Shown here: one piece after another, positions 45,317 to 57,700 of the stretch
Numbering within the stretch: position 1 is the stretch's first letter
How the letters are laid out: each line of letters begins with the position of its first letter
Source of the DNA: Alnus glutinosa
Lineage: Eukaryota; Streptophyta; Magnoliopsida; Fagales; Betulaceae
Assembly (NCBI RefSeq): GCF_958979055.1
Contig: NC_084887.1
Span: 35,566,620-35,630,619, forward strand
Direction of reading: 5' to 3'
DNA: 64,000 nucleotides
The notes under the pieces: model-generated
Database searches by the model: none
The model's input: only the letters and a program-made list of their open reading frames with translations
Told to the model about the DNA's origin: nothing
Program-made: the position numbers and the translations under genes

Positions 45317-46890
45317 CTTTTTTTATTTCATATATTTATTTCAACATGGTATCAGAGCTACAGATTTGTGGCCTACAGGATTTTTCCGGTATCCTTCTGA
45401 TGACCTTCCAATGAATTTTCGGCGTTCTTCAAGCGATTTTTTGGCTCTCTTTCATGTGACGGTAGCTGTTGTTTGGGGTTCTTTTCAGCCTTTTGGCAGT
45501 CCAATCTGGAATAAAAAGTCCAGAAACAGATTTGCAAGGTACGAGACTTCCCTCCCGTGAAAGAAACTCCGCCATTCACTACCTCACGCGCCGCCACCTC
45601 TCTCTACCTTTTCCAACCTCGCATTGTTCTGGTCGCTACTACACCGAGGTGCTGCCACCGTTGGAAAGCTCATTCAAAGAGCAGTCCAAATCCGCCGAAA
45701 ATCGAAGCTGTCCGACTCTAAACGCACCCTCACGCGCCGCCTGAATATTCTGTGCACTGCCAACGCACCTCACGCGCCACACGAAGTCCCTACATGTTGC
45801 TCACACGCGCTCCACTCGCCGCTTATGTCAGTCATCTTCCACAGTGTAGACCAGATCCAAAATCAGAATCTGCCACTCTACCGGAAGAAAGAAATCACTT
45901 GCCAAACCGGGGTTCCACACTCCTTGACGCTCCACCTACAGGAATATTTCGGTTGAGCTCACTAGATTCACACCTATGCATCACACCGGATCCCTACCCG
46001 TAATTCCACCTCCGCCTCTGCTACACTAGATGAGAGCCCACAAGTGCACCATTGATTGCGCCACACTGGATTGTAGCCCTGAGGGCTCACAAGCTTACAC
46101 TGCTCCTGCATGCACCAGATCTGTCCCCTTCAAAAAAAAAGAAAAGAAAACCCCTCTTTTTGATATATTTTTTGCCTATTTTGTTGTGATTTGCGGCTTA
46201 ATTCATTGGCGAAATTTTGGGACAATGTGGTTTGGCCCTTTACAGGATTAACAGCTAATTTCCGTTCTCCGACCATCATTGTAAGTTACGGCTTGGCCCC
46301 TCATGGGATTAACGGATATTCTCCGTTCACCAACCGTCTTCTTCAGCCTTTTGGCACAATGTGGTTTAGCCCTTCACAGGATTAACGGCTAATTTCCGTT
46401 CTCTGACCATCATTGTAAGTTGCGGTTTGGCCCCTCACGGGATTAACGGCTAGTCTCCGTTCTCCGACCGTCACTTTCAGCCTTTCTCGCCGGCACCGTT
46501 TTGATCCAACCATCTGCTGCATTTAAATCCGGCTTCTAATTTCAAACTCAAGGTTCCAAAATCTTCCACCTTGAGTTTGACGGGGGATGTTAGAATATAT
46601 TATTTCTTTTCCTATTAGGATTGTTATAATATATTATTGTCTTTCCTATTAGGATTGTTATAATACATTATTGCCTTTCCTATTAAAATTTATTCCATAC
46701 TTTAATTACCTTAGGGTTTCTTGGTCACTACTCATAGCCTCTCTATATATAGAGATCTCTTGTAATATGTTAGATAATCAAGACTCAATACAATGTAGTC
46801 CTTAATATATTTTCACTCTCTCTCTTCCCCTCTCTCTCTCTCTCTCTCTCTTTCACATATCTTTTTCTATTTCATATATTTATTTCAACA
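45091..46890 (+). mobile_element. non-autonomous Copia-type LTR retrotransposon, 1.8 kb, private to unit 1
   Basis: Left LTR 45091-45346 and right LTR 46588-46890; the right one starts TGTTAG and both end TTTCAACA. Directly after the left LTR lies TGGTATCAGAGCT (45347-45359), the initiator-Met-tRNA primer-binding site. A purine run GACGGGGGA precedes the right LTR. The interior (1.24 kb) has no gag, protease, integrase or RT motif but holds about four tandem units of about 57-70 bp (GGATTAACGGCTAATTTCCG type) at 46230-46480. The right LTR has one more 35-bp 5' repeat than the left. Unit 2 has the empty site near 61800-61836. The target duplication is masked by T-rich flanks. Confidence 0.88.
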
Positions 46891-47287
46891 TTTTTTTTTC
46901 TTTTTTTTTTTTTCGGAGAGGGGGTTTAAAGCATCTGAATCCTCTTTAGTTGAGAGGAACTGGAGAGGAGTCGATCCTTTATGCTCAAGGGTATTTTTGT
47001 AATTTTATATAGTTCAACTAGAGAGGATTCTGATCCGAAGTTAAAAGGGTGAAAATACTATTTACATAATTAATAAATTAAATGTTGAACAATGCTAAAC
47101 CTAAGAATATGATTATCTTTTTTTTTTTTTTTTTTGATAATCCTAAGAATAGAATTATCTTCGTTTTAATTGAAACGCAAAAAAGTTATTTTATAGTCTA
47201 TATTTTATTTTGTTATATTTAACAGTATACGTGATATTATGTAATTTAAAAAAATTTAAATGGCATAATAACATAATGTTTATGTGG

Positions 47288-47290
<3 letters not shown>

Positions 47291-47331
<41 letters not shown>
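47291..47331. repeat. (AT)n microsatellite
   Basis: About 40 bp of alternating AT; the matching site in unit 2 (62186-62197) is only about 12 bp, showing length divergence since duplication. Confidence 0.9.
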
Positions 47332-47338
<7 letters not shown>

Positions 47339-47952
47339 TTTGAACCATAAAATGAATTATTTTTATTTTAAATAAAATAGAGAGAATCCTGATATGTTAA
47401 AACATAACACATAACTTGAAATGGAAAGGACTTTGATATGCTAAAACATAAGTTGACTCTGGTGCTTGAATCATCTTTCTCGTACAAACACCAAAAAAGT
47501 GTATAATTTCGAACATTGACTAACAAGGTGGAGAGCATATCGACAGTCATTGGATAAATTTCGTGGGTGCTTCATTACTCAATTTTAGTAAAAGTTGGTA
47601 GTTATGTCGCAGCTTCTGGGTTGATAAAGTCAAAAGCTTCTGGCCTACTCACTCCCTTCAGCAAATAAATTTTCCATAAATTTTTGTCCTTTAGGAAATC
47701 AGGTCAATATCTTAATTTATTTATTTTAGCTAGTATATTTCAAAAGGTACCATCGTACATCGAATTATTTATTATTTTTCTCCATATATATATTTAAAAT
47801 CTTTCCTTATTTCAATTCTAACCATCCTATTTTCACGAACAAAAACAATTTTTAAATTGTCATTTTTTTCAATAGTTATTTGCTATAAAGTCAAAAAAAA
47901 AAAAAAAAAAAAATTGTTCTCACTTGAGGCAATAGTTCCTTTCCAGTTGGTT

Positions 47953-48627
47953 TGTGTGGGTGAAATAAACAGTTACTGTAGATAATGGGCTCGAAGTCCA
48001 AAGACAGTCCATACCAAGACTCTTCGATCGCAAGACCATCTTGGGTTTTAGGGGAACCCAGACTAAGGATCCACCCCGATAGTCGAATCAACTTGGACAG
48101 GAACCGTTTCGGGATTAGGGTCATCTCGGTCAGAAATTAAATCAAGATAAGCGATCCCGAGGCTTTTAGCACGATCCTACAATTCCAAAAATCTTGGTGC
48201 CATCAAAAGGCAACAAAAGATCTCGAATATTACGCCCCCACTAGATCAACAGTTATGATGGTATCATGATATCCCAAAGTTTTGCATATTTCAACCCACG
48301 TAGTCACTAACTGAGGAGTTTCAGGAATTCATGGGGCGAACAAAACTTCGAACCCATGTAGCCACTAACTGAGGAGTTCCAGGAATTCAAGGCACTAAAC
48401 AAATTTATAACCGCCACCAAAATTCTATAAATACCAGGTATTTGCAAGAATAAAGGTAGGCTTCTTCTTGCATGCATAAGAATTGGGTTTTATTCTCTCA
48501 AACAATCTCTAACTTAAGTATTGGAGTGAGGTCTTCAGCATCTCCTGACGCGTTCTCTCTTTTTTCAAATACGTCTAGGGAGAAGTAGCTATGGAAGACA
48601 CGCCAGCAATCTAAACAAATTGTCAAT
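47953..48627. other. LTR-like insert replacing about 80 bp of unit 2
   Basis: Sequence absent from units 1 and 3, joined at AGTTG|GTTTG on the left and at ATGGTTCGCATGAG on the right, with loss of about 80 bp of unit sequence. It contains TATAAATACC (48426) and an LTR-like composition, but no clean target duplication. It is possibly a truncated LTR with a flanking deletion. Confidence 0.5.
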
Positions 48628-49266
48628 GGTTCGCATGAGTGTGACTTGACACACTCTAAAATACATTTTTTTTAAAGTTAAAAATATATTAAAATTTTAT
48701 TATAGCGTAAATAGGTTTTGGTGAGAGGGAAGAGGGAGAGTGAAAAAAAGAATGCATTTTATATTTAATTTGCAAAATAAATTAACTTTTTTAACAAATT
48801 AATTAGTTATTTTAACCTAAAAATAAATATAATTAAGCCATCGAGAGAATGCACAATGCTCCAAGTGGACGGGTAAGCGGCTAATGTTTTGTTAAAAAGT
48901 TTGTGAATTTGGAGCCGTAATTGGGGGCCACTATTAGTTAAACCCCCTTTTGTCAATTTGTTGGGTTGATCCCAACTGGGAGTTTGTGTTTGGCGCAAAT
49001 TTCGTAAGTCACATGATGGATCACATGCGTAGGTGTGCACCTTATCGATATCGACGGTATCGGTTGATTGATTGGTCTTATTCAATTCTGTTCGTAGAAT
49101 GACGGTGATCTTGCGGAGAACCATCAACTCTGTCATCCAATCAAATGTTCTAGAACTTTGCAATTATGGTCTTTTTTTTAAAAAAAAAAAAATTATGTAA
49201 TTAAACAAAGGATAAAGATACTGAGTCCGATGAATGTCTTTCTATTCTAAAATAAGAAAATATAAT

Positions 49267-49407
49267 TGTTGATGGAAATTCCAGCCGGTGACGTGGAAGT
49301 TGGTACTGGTGTGATTGCTCTCGGGTGGGTGACCTACAAAATAACAAGAACTCACGGTGGGTTTCTACAGTGGTTCTCCTCCGACGCCCAAGTCAAACAA
49401 ATGTTTT

Positions 49408-49438
<31 letters not shown>

Positions 49439-50016
49439 TGTAATCAATAATAACCCTCATACTTTTTAGATGATGGATATATATATAGGCTCTATTTTAC
49501 TGTTGATGCATAGTAAAGTCTTGTTATTGTACAGTGTGAACAGTGACCGGTAAAATGTGTATATATCAGGCATGGTGCCCCATACCAATTCCTGACTTGA
49601 TTTGACAAGTACCAAGATCTCAATAAATGCTAAAGATCATGGTCATTCCTGACCATCCATATAATCCCGAGACCTGAGTATAACCCGAGTGGGGAATAAT
49701 AATTTCCCGACAACATCATAGGCCATTGTGATCATGGTCAGGTGAGCTTATTCCGGTTTTTAAGGGACACCACTTCTCCTGACGTGAACAGTGTTTGGGT
49801 ACACTCTCAATAGTGATTGACAGGTTGATTCCTCGCCTGGTGAAGCATGAGCCCCCAGTAAGTCCTAGATTTTCTGAGGTTTAGCCACCTAACTGCATCC
49901 TTTTGTCAGTCTTATCATCATTGCCTTGAGTCAATCAATGGAGCATCCGACACTTACGCTGCTCGGACCTTCAGTGGTCGGCCAATGCATCTCCCGGGAA
50001 GGTGGTTTTATCAACA
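49267..50016 (+). mobile_element. solo LTR, 750 bp, 5-bp TSD, private to unit 2
   Basis: Begins TGTTGATGG and ends TTATCAACA, flanked by ATAAT at 49262-49266 and 50017-50021. Unit 1 has the intact empty site (ATATAATTGAGAG near 35567). A GA array (49408-49434) and a TATA-like stretch lie inside. No internal retrotransposon sequence remains, as expected after LTR-LTR recombination. Confidence 0.92.
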
Positions 50017-50078
50017 ATAATTGAGAGTGAGAATTCCTAAAATTACATGTTAGGGGGTTGGCATGATAATGTGGGTTG

Positions 50079-50109
<31 letters not shown>

Positions 50110-50279
50110 ATAATGTGGGTTGAATTTTGAGTTCTGACTATTAGTATCAACTTATTGTAGCTTGAAATATTATATTAGCTGCTTAATTAAGTATTTCCCT
50201 ATTCAACAATGTATTTAAGAGTAAAAAAAAAGAAACAGAAAATATCAACCAATTGAGCATAGAAGTGTGCTGCCGTCCC

Positions 50280-50316
<37 letters not shown>

Positions 50317-51460
50317 TGGTTTAGAATTTGCTTTTAATGAGTGAGAATTTATTGCATTAAGGATTTTTTGTAGAGATTTGTTGAAACTGACAGAGCAGAA
50401 AAAAAAAATGTTGACTACCCTTTTTTTTAAAAAAAAAATAAAAATTTAAAGACATAACTTTTCTTATAAATGAAGATTCCATGCAATATTTAGGGGGCAA
50501 TATTTCTTCTTGGACCGTTAATTTGAAATTAATGGTCCAAATTATGACAATAAGACTTACAAGAAAAAAAAAAAAAAAGTGATTTTAATTTTGAAGGACT
50601 GATTGTGATAGTTGGTAATGGTGGCCTAACCACTTAAAATATGTGGTTTTTTCTGAATGGTTGTAGATGGTTTAGCCACCCTGTTGCATGTGAGTGGGCG
50701 AACCACCTTTTGTGGGTGACCAAATCACCACTTGGGGCCCAGATCAAACGCTTGGAGTGTCTGGGGTGGTTCGGCCACCATTGAATCACTTATTGTGAGT
50801 GTTTCAGCCACAACAACATCTCTTAAAAACCTCATTTTTTTCATTTTTTTTTTTCTAAAGCATTACTCTTATAAATTGAACGGATCCGGCTTCCATGCGG
50901 TAGTTTAAAACTACCGCATGGTGCTGTAGTGGAAAACGGTATTGTTTTCCACTTAAAAAAAATTTGCAAAATTTTTAATAAATTTAAAAATTGTAAAAAT
51001 AATAATAATTAAAAACCAAAAATATTAAAACTAAACAAACCTTAAGAGGTGGCCGGCGTTGCCCAAAGGGGTGGCTGGCCACCCCATTATTGGCCAAGGG
51101 GGGTGGCCGGACCACCCCCTTGGCCGATCTAGGGTGGACGAACCACCCCAGTCGGCTTTAAGGGTGGTCCAGCCACCCCCAAAAGGCCAAAAAAACAACA
51201 AAAAAAAAAATTAGGGGTTTGGGGTGGCCGGACCACCCCCAGATCGGCCGTATAGGGTGGTCAAAACCACCCCTAGGCCCTTGGGGGTGGTCAAAACCAC
51301 CCCCAGGCCTAGAAACCAAAATAAGAAAAAAAAGGTTTGGGTTTTGGGGGTGGCCGGATCACCCCCAAAGGCCTTGAGCCACCCCCAGATCGCCCGTATG
51401 GGGTGGTCGAAACCACCCCTAGGCCCTTGGGGGTGGTCCGGCCACCCCCCAAACCCCTAA

Positions 51461-51491
<31 letters not shown>

Positions 51492-51693
51492 GTTTTTTGG
51501 CCTTTCGGGGGTGGTCGAACCACCCCAAAGCTGGCTTGGGTGGCCGGCCATCCCCTTGGGCAACGCCGGCCACCCCTTAAGCTTTTTTTGATTTTAATAT
51601 TTTTTGTTTTTAATTATTATTATTTTTATAATTTTTAAATTTATTAAAAATTTTGCAAATTTTTTTAAGTGGACCGTTTTCCACTATAACACC

Positions 51694-52500
51694 TAGAGCT
51701 GAGCAAAACCCGCAGAAACCCGCCCCGCCCCTCAGAAACCGCCCCAACCCTCCCCGCAGAGCCCAAAACCCGCACCCCGCACCCATGGGGCGGGTTTTGG
51801 GGCTATTTTTGGCCCCCCCGCGAGGTGTGGGGCGGGTTGCGGGGGGGACCCTTGAATTTTCTCGGGTCCCCGCCCCGCATGTCTTGAAAAAAAAAAAAAA
51901 AAGAAAGAAGAAAGAAAAGGGGAAAAGAAAGACGAAGTTGACTCTTCAACTTCGTCTTTCTTTTTCCCTTTTCTTTCTTTCTTCTCACTTCTCACTTCTC
52001 AGTTCTCTTTCACTTCAGTGTCTTCAACTCTTCACCTTCGGTCTTTAGTGAACGGCGCCCAGCTACAGAGCTGCCCACGCCACGACGCCCACGCGGCCAC
52101 GCCCAGCTGCCCACGCCGCACCCCACCGCCCACATCCGGCCGGATTTCTCTTTCTCTCACCCCGACTCAATCCCGACCACCTGCGACAGATCCGGCCGAA
52201 ATCTCTCTTTCTCTCACCTCGACAGAGAGATCCGGCCGGTGTGCTCATTTTTCCGGTCAGATCTCGTTTTAGCTGGGGATTTTGTTGTGAATCTTCTAAA
52301 GAAAATGCTGTGCTTCATCCCCGCATACCCGCGGATCCCTGCCCCGTTCATCCCCACCCCGAGCCCAACCGCCCCGCACGGTTGCTGGGAATTTTTCGCG
52401 GGGCGCGGGTTCCCTTTGGGGAACCCGCATGCCTGCGGGGCGGGGGCAAAAAAAGCCAATCCCCCCCCCCCCCCCCCCCCCCGCCCCATACTCACCCCTA
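51694..52500. mobile_element. nested hAT-type element, 807 bp, inside the Mutator-like element
   Basis: Termini TAGAGCTGAGCAAAACCC and CCCCATACTCACCCCTA (inverted TAGGGGTGAG). Near-exact 8-bp duplication ATAACACC (51686-51693) and ATAGCACC (52501-52508). Subterminal regions are full of CCCGCCCC/GCGGGG repeats, including a C22 run near 52461-52482. The interior is CT-rich and leader-like (51950-52060) with no transposase. The architecture is the same as that of the hAT element at 22974-24029. Confidence 0.82.
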
Positions 52501-52522
52501 ATAGCACCCATGCGGTAGTTTT

Positions 52523-52669
52523 GAGAGGTGATTCCCGTACATCACATATACAACAAGTGTACAACACCCCTCTCACATGGGGTGGGCCCCACAAGTGTGT
52601 GGGGCCCACCCCATATGAGAGGGGTGTTGTACCCTTATTATACATGTGATGTACATTTATCATTTTCCT
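52523..52669. mobile_element. nested MITE, 147 bp, inside the Mutator-like element
   Basis: Flanked by GTAGTTTT at 52515-52522 and 52670-52677. Palindromic core CTCACATGGGGTGGGCCCC / GGGGCCCACCCCATATGAG. Related in layout to the ACAACACC family in SAG101 intron 2. Confidence 0.82.
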
Positions 52670-53262
52670 GTAGTTTTAAACTACTGCATGGAAGCCGGAT
52701 CCAAATTGAACCATTTATTTCAAATAGACGATGTAGATAAGAGGTATTGCACTTCATAAATATTTCAAGAGATCAATCTCAATCCACTTGTTTGACTCTC
52801 TCTCTCTCTCTCTCATGCCATTGATGACATACACAGCTAATTCTCAGGAAAAATTAAAATCGACCCACAATAGGCCGGCGATTTTGAGAATTACAAGTTA
52901 CGGACCTTACGGTATTTAGTGCAGCCCGCAATTTAGAAGCAGCCATCAAAATCTACTTCCAAACCGTGTTGCCCAATTAATGAATTGTCATTCAACCCCA
53001 CCCAAAGACACAACCCACCGACAAGAGAATGCAACAGAGACACAAACGCAAAGCAACGCACAACGAGCGGGTGAAAATTAATGAAGGAAGAAAACTAATT
53101 GTTATAAAATTTACACACTAATAATGATAAGTCGGTGCTGCATCAGTATTACTATTACAGGGAACGTGGATCCAAATTTCCATTGTCCGGAGCTGTGCAA
53201 TCAATGATGGTGCCACTTTTTTTGTCTGGTGTCGGGTCCATGTTATCATATTGTGCTTTCCA

Positions 53263-53317
<55 letters not shown>

Positions 53318-53734
53318 TAAAGAGAAAAATGAAAATCCAAGGGGTGACACAAACAGAAGATTATATAAAACAAAATCTAAAAAAAAAAAAAAATGAAAAA
53401 CCCTGATTTTATTATTATTTTTTTTTTCGTTTTTTCTAATAATAATTTTTTTAAAAAAAAATCTTTAGTTTATTTTTTTTTATAATTTTTATAATTTTAT
53501 GATAGGTATTTTTTTTTTTTGCTGGCAGGTATTTTTGTTATCGAGAGACATTGACATTATTTAGTAGTTAAGAGGAACATTGATATAATTGGTAGTTTGA
53601 AGGTAGGTAGGTTAAGGAGTACTTGTATTAAAAATGACTAGTAACGAAAATATTACCATAGATATTATTAGTGGTGGCTCAAAAAGCGAGCTAATGTGTT
53701 AACAGCCGAGATGATGGTGAGAGAGTGACCTTAT

Positions 53735-54545
53735 AAAGCAGCAAATTCGGATCACACTCTTTAGATCCTCTCTACGAATGGCTCCTACGGTCATCTCCCT
53801 AAGCCCTTTCGTTTTGAAGCTTTTTGGGTCAGGACTCAGGGATCCATCCTGCTTGGGGGATTATCTCAACTGCCTGGGAATCGGGTCCCTTGTTCTAATT
53901 GGAGAAGCACGAAGCAAGCTCGTAGAAGCTGGAACACAGATGAGAGATCACTTTGAAAGAATTCAATTGAACATCAAATCTCTCCTCAAGGAAATTGATA
54001 CCATTCAATGTGCTCCTCATTCTCCACACAACTCTGCACAAGAATTATTTTTACAAGAAGCTCTCCAGGAGCAGTTAAAGAGAGAATAATTTCTTTCACG
54101 CCTCAGCCATTAATCGTCCAAGGTATAACTCTATATTCTTTTTGAAATTGGATAATGGTTCCTCTCTTATTACTGGAGCTGACATTGGGGGTCACTTAGT
54201 CATTTATTTCTCTGGCATTTTTTCTTGATTTGAAGTTGAGAGATTTAATTGTGCATGTGCTCACCGATTCTGACAATGATTTGCTCTGTTCCATCCCTGA
54301 TGAACCTGAAATTTTTCAAGCTGTCTCTAATTTAGGGTCCAACAAAGCCGAATGTCTGGCCTTTTCTACAAAAATTTCTGGTCTGTGGTCAAGAAAGATG
54401 TTATCAAATTTGTCCAGTCTTTCTTTTGTGAAGGTTTCCTTCTTAAGGAAATGAACCATACAAACGTAGCCCTTGTTCCAAAAATTCCCAACCCCTCGCG
54501 GGTTCATCAATTCAAGCCTATTAGTCTCACAAATCAGAAATAATA
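53735..54545 (+). pseudogene. LINE reverse-transcriptase fragment, frameshifted (unit 2)
   Basis: Paralogue of 37358-38180 with the same frame breaks (NKAECLAF) and the RT-type text MSGLFYKNFWSVVKKDV then NHTNVALVPKIPNPSRVHQF. The unit 2 copy keeps a few codons after PNPS that are changed in unit 1. Confidence 0.82.
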
Positions 54546-54795
54546 CCAAATCGTGAATGGTCCTATTGAAAACAGAGTATTGGTCATTAGTTCAGTGGCA
54601 TAGTTGCATGCATATAATTACCAGTCTTTCTTTGCCATTGAAAGAGGGCAGAAGAAACAAAGACAAAAAGCCGTTCCTTTGACAATGATGACTGTAACAA
54701 TTTATCGAAAAGATGATGTCCTTTACAATTTATTGGCTGGGGAAAGACTTCGGAGTACTTGTCAAGTTTGAAGGCAATTGCAGACATAGAGAACT

Positions 54796-57700
54796 TCAGC
54801 CAATCTGTAGGTAGCCAGTAGCATACTGGCGGAACTGTTTCTTGTTCATGAAGTCAGTGAGTGGAGAAGTATAAGAAGTTCCCATGATGCCTTTTCGGAT
54901 AATTTTCAAGTACTCTTCCCACCATTTCATGAAGCTGCTCCGCTTCAAGAATATCTCATTCGATACTGCCTTATTCTTGATCATACCCCATACATAGGCC
55001 TCAAACTCAATCAGGCTCCGTTTTTGTTTGTCCATATCGTTCGACTCTCTTTTAGTCAGCACCTCGCACGAAATGAGAGCCTCCTCAACATTTGCCCAGA
55101 AGCAAGAATCCTCCGTCAGACCACCCGCCAGGTTTTGTTTCTTCGAATTATTTGGACGGCTTGCATTCTTCTCATCTTCTTCGAGCCATTGCTCCAATTG
55201 CTTGTAATGTTTAGACCTTCCTTTAGTTTTGTAGTCTGTTTTGCATTCGCGGTAGTATTCAGCTATGTCCAGCGGTTCAATCATCCTTCGGTAGTTTGTT
55301 CCCGCAAAGAGCCAGCGGGTAGTAAAGGCGGCGCCATTCCTCTGGGGCTTTTTCGCTACTTCATCAACCGTGTCTATCCAGTAACATGTAAGGAATTTCT
55401 TGTACTTTTCTACGACAAGATCACTTCTATCGCTTGCATTCTTGTAGCAGTCATAGTATCCAATTCCCTTGTCCTCAGAACACTTCTTGTACCATTCCAG
55501 TTGGGCCATGTTTACTTTCATTTCATTTAACACATTGGAATCATAAACTTCCCTTCTCCTGATTAACCATTTCCTTTCCTGTTTTTCTGTCTCTCTAACC
55601 AGTGTGTTCATGTCAATCCTCTGCTGTTGTAGCTGCTGCTGCAATGATTTTTTAAAAATGAGTTCGTGCTACAGGTAGAGTTTTGGAAAATCTCAAAGAC
55701 GATTATAAATGGTCATAATTCTTAGCCATGTACGTACCATTACCGTAGCATTGTTAAAGTATATTTGAATTACACTAAAATTAGGGATTTGATGAGATTG
55801 TTTTATATCTAATGAAGATTAAATTAATTTAAGTTTAAGGATTTGATGAAATTGAATCACCCTAAATTAAGAGATTTGATTAGGATTATATTTCATATGT
55901 AAGCTAAATCGCAGAAAATGAATCGTCTGAGAATTGTGTTCTTAAAAATTTGCGATTCGAAAAAGCAAAAAATCACAGGCAATGTGGTGTTTTTTTTTAA
56001 AATATAAAATTTTAAAGGCTAATCTGCGATTTTAAAGGCCATATTGCGATTTTGCCAAAAGTTTAATTGCGTTTTTAAAAATCATTTTTTCAAATAGCAC
56101 AATTTAAAATCACTATTTTTAAATCGCACTTTTTGAAATCGTAAACCCAAAGGGACCCTAAATAAAGCCTTTTGTATTGTAAACTTATCAATGAATAAGA
56201 TTAAAATATAGTCTTAGGGGTTTATCTGGTGAACGTAATTCATAGACCGAACCACGTAAATGATTAACAAGCATGATATATGAGTCAAATAAAGAGGAAT
56301 TATATATGATCCAAATTATGAAATTGACATTGAGCTACCTGTGGTTGCCCCAGTCCGATTGCTGCTAATTGTGTAACAATGGCTGCCTGTGATGGATGTA
56401 CAATCCATTCATCGACTTTTGTACTATCCTTACAAATTACCTGACGGTCGAGTTGTTGGACAATATTTTCATAGCCAAAGAACTCCCAATCTTGATTTCC
56501 AAGACCCTCTGAGAAGGTTGCCACCAACAATGCCAAAATAGATTCAGGGTCCTCAAGACAAGCACAACCCAGTTCCGAACACAATAGAAACGTGCCAAAA
56601 GGCTTGTATTCATTAGAAGCCGGTTCAGGAGCAGCAGGATTGCGAGGTGGAATTAAGATTTTGGGTATTGGATCTTGGTCTGAAACCACATGCAAAAAGC
56701 AAGAGTTCCATGCTGAGTATTGTAATATGGCTTCTTGCAGGCCTTCATCACCAATGAGGGGTGACCCAAAAGTGACACAAATTGGGCGTTTGATGTTTGC
56801 TAAATTGATTCTGTCTAGCAGCCATAAGGTGAAGAGAGAGGCAACAGATCCTCCCAGAGAGTGTCCAGTAATAATTAATGGCTTAGAATTGGAAATCTGT
56901 ATTAAGATATGACTCTTAAAATGTTAACAACAGGTCAAGTGGCATCCTCAAAGTTCTTTTCATTGATACAATTAAAAAAGATCCATAACACATATAAAGA
57001 CCTATTTTTTTAAAGCATACAAAGACCTTATTTCCATTGCATAGCTATTCTCCAAACATCAAATATAATCATGTGATAAGAACTGTCGATAAACACATGG
57101 ATAGAACTAGAAATTTAATGAGACCTAATTTTTTTTTGAATAAATTTATAGATTAAAAAACATTTTTTAACAACTTTGTTTTAGAGGTGCATAGCCCCAC
57201 TAGCTCCAAAGTTCTGTTTCTGGATAAAGACATGTTATGTAGTATACTTGGATCCTTCTTTCATCATCTCATTTTAAAAATTAATCATTGGATGTATAGA
57301 ATACACATAAAACCCACATGTGGAATTTTCAAAATGGGAAGATAAGAAAAAAATTATGAGAATACAAGAAAGTATTTCTCTTCTAGATATACATGTGGCT
57401 ATGTTTGTTAACCACCGTCCTCTTCCCTTATTTGTGCTTCTACCAAAATAAGTTAACTTCAAAACATTTTTACTTTTTATAACGGGAAATGCTCTAGTTC
57501 CCAACTTTTTATCCCAAAAAGTGGTTCCCAAATGATGTGTCATCATCCCATGAGATGATGACACATATCCCAAAATGATAAATCACATGAGATTGTGACA
57601 CATCATTTGGGAACCAAATTTTGGGAAAAAAATTTGGGATGTGTAGCACTCCTCTTTTATAACACATCAATAATTTTTTTCTTTTACTATTCAAATAAAA

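Larger units (their letters stand above)
34640..47710 (+). repeat. segmental duplication unit 1 (about 13.1 kb)
   Basis: Begins at TTTATTTATTTTAGCCAGTATATTTC; the same sequence recurs at about 47,711 and 63,411. Unit 1 is collinear and in the same orientation as unit 2 over almost all of its length: leader repeats, LINE fragment, SAG101 gene, RBM39 fragment and tail. Unit 1 lacks about 270 bp present in unit 2 (52933-53203) and about 300 bp near 59600-59905. It carries private insertions at 35720-36034, 41301-41483, 41711-42009, 42794-42975 and 45091-46890. Confidence 0.93.
50882..52702. mobile_element. non-autonomous Mutator-like element, 1821 bp, 9-bp TSD, private to unit 2
   Basis: Ends GGATCCGGCTTCCATGCGGT and CTGCATGGAAGCCGGATCC are inverted repeats. 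Exact 9-bp duplication AAATTGAAC at 50873-50881 and 52703-52711. Unit 1 keeps the empty site near 36734. The left 800 bp form a long hairpin: 50940-51110 reappears inverted at about 51535-51680, around a GC-rich core with dozens of GGGGTGG/CCACCCC motifs in tandem units. A hAT element (51694-52500) and a MITE (52523-52669) are nested in the right arm. No transposase ORF. Confidence 0.9.

Noticed and set aside
45347-45359. Possible tRNA fragment (TGGTATCAGAGCT)
   Set aside because: It is the primer-binding site of the LTR element, complementary to initiator Met-tRNA, not a tRNA gene.
45366-46251. ORFs in the LTR element interior as gag
   Set aside because: No zinc knuckle or gag-like motif, and frames are short and overlapping; the element is non-autonomous.
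51224-52649. Several ORFs of 60-150 codons
   Set aside because: They come from GGGGTGG/CCCGCC repeats inside the Mutator-like and hAT elements; Pro/Gly-rich shadows.
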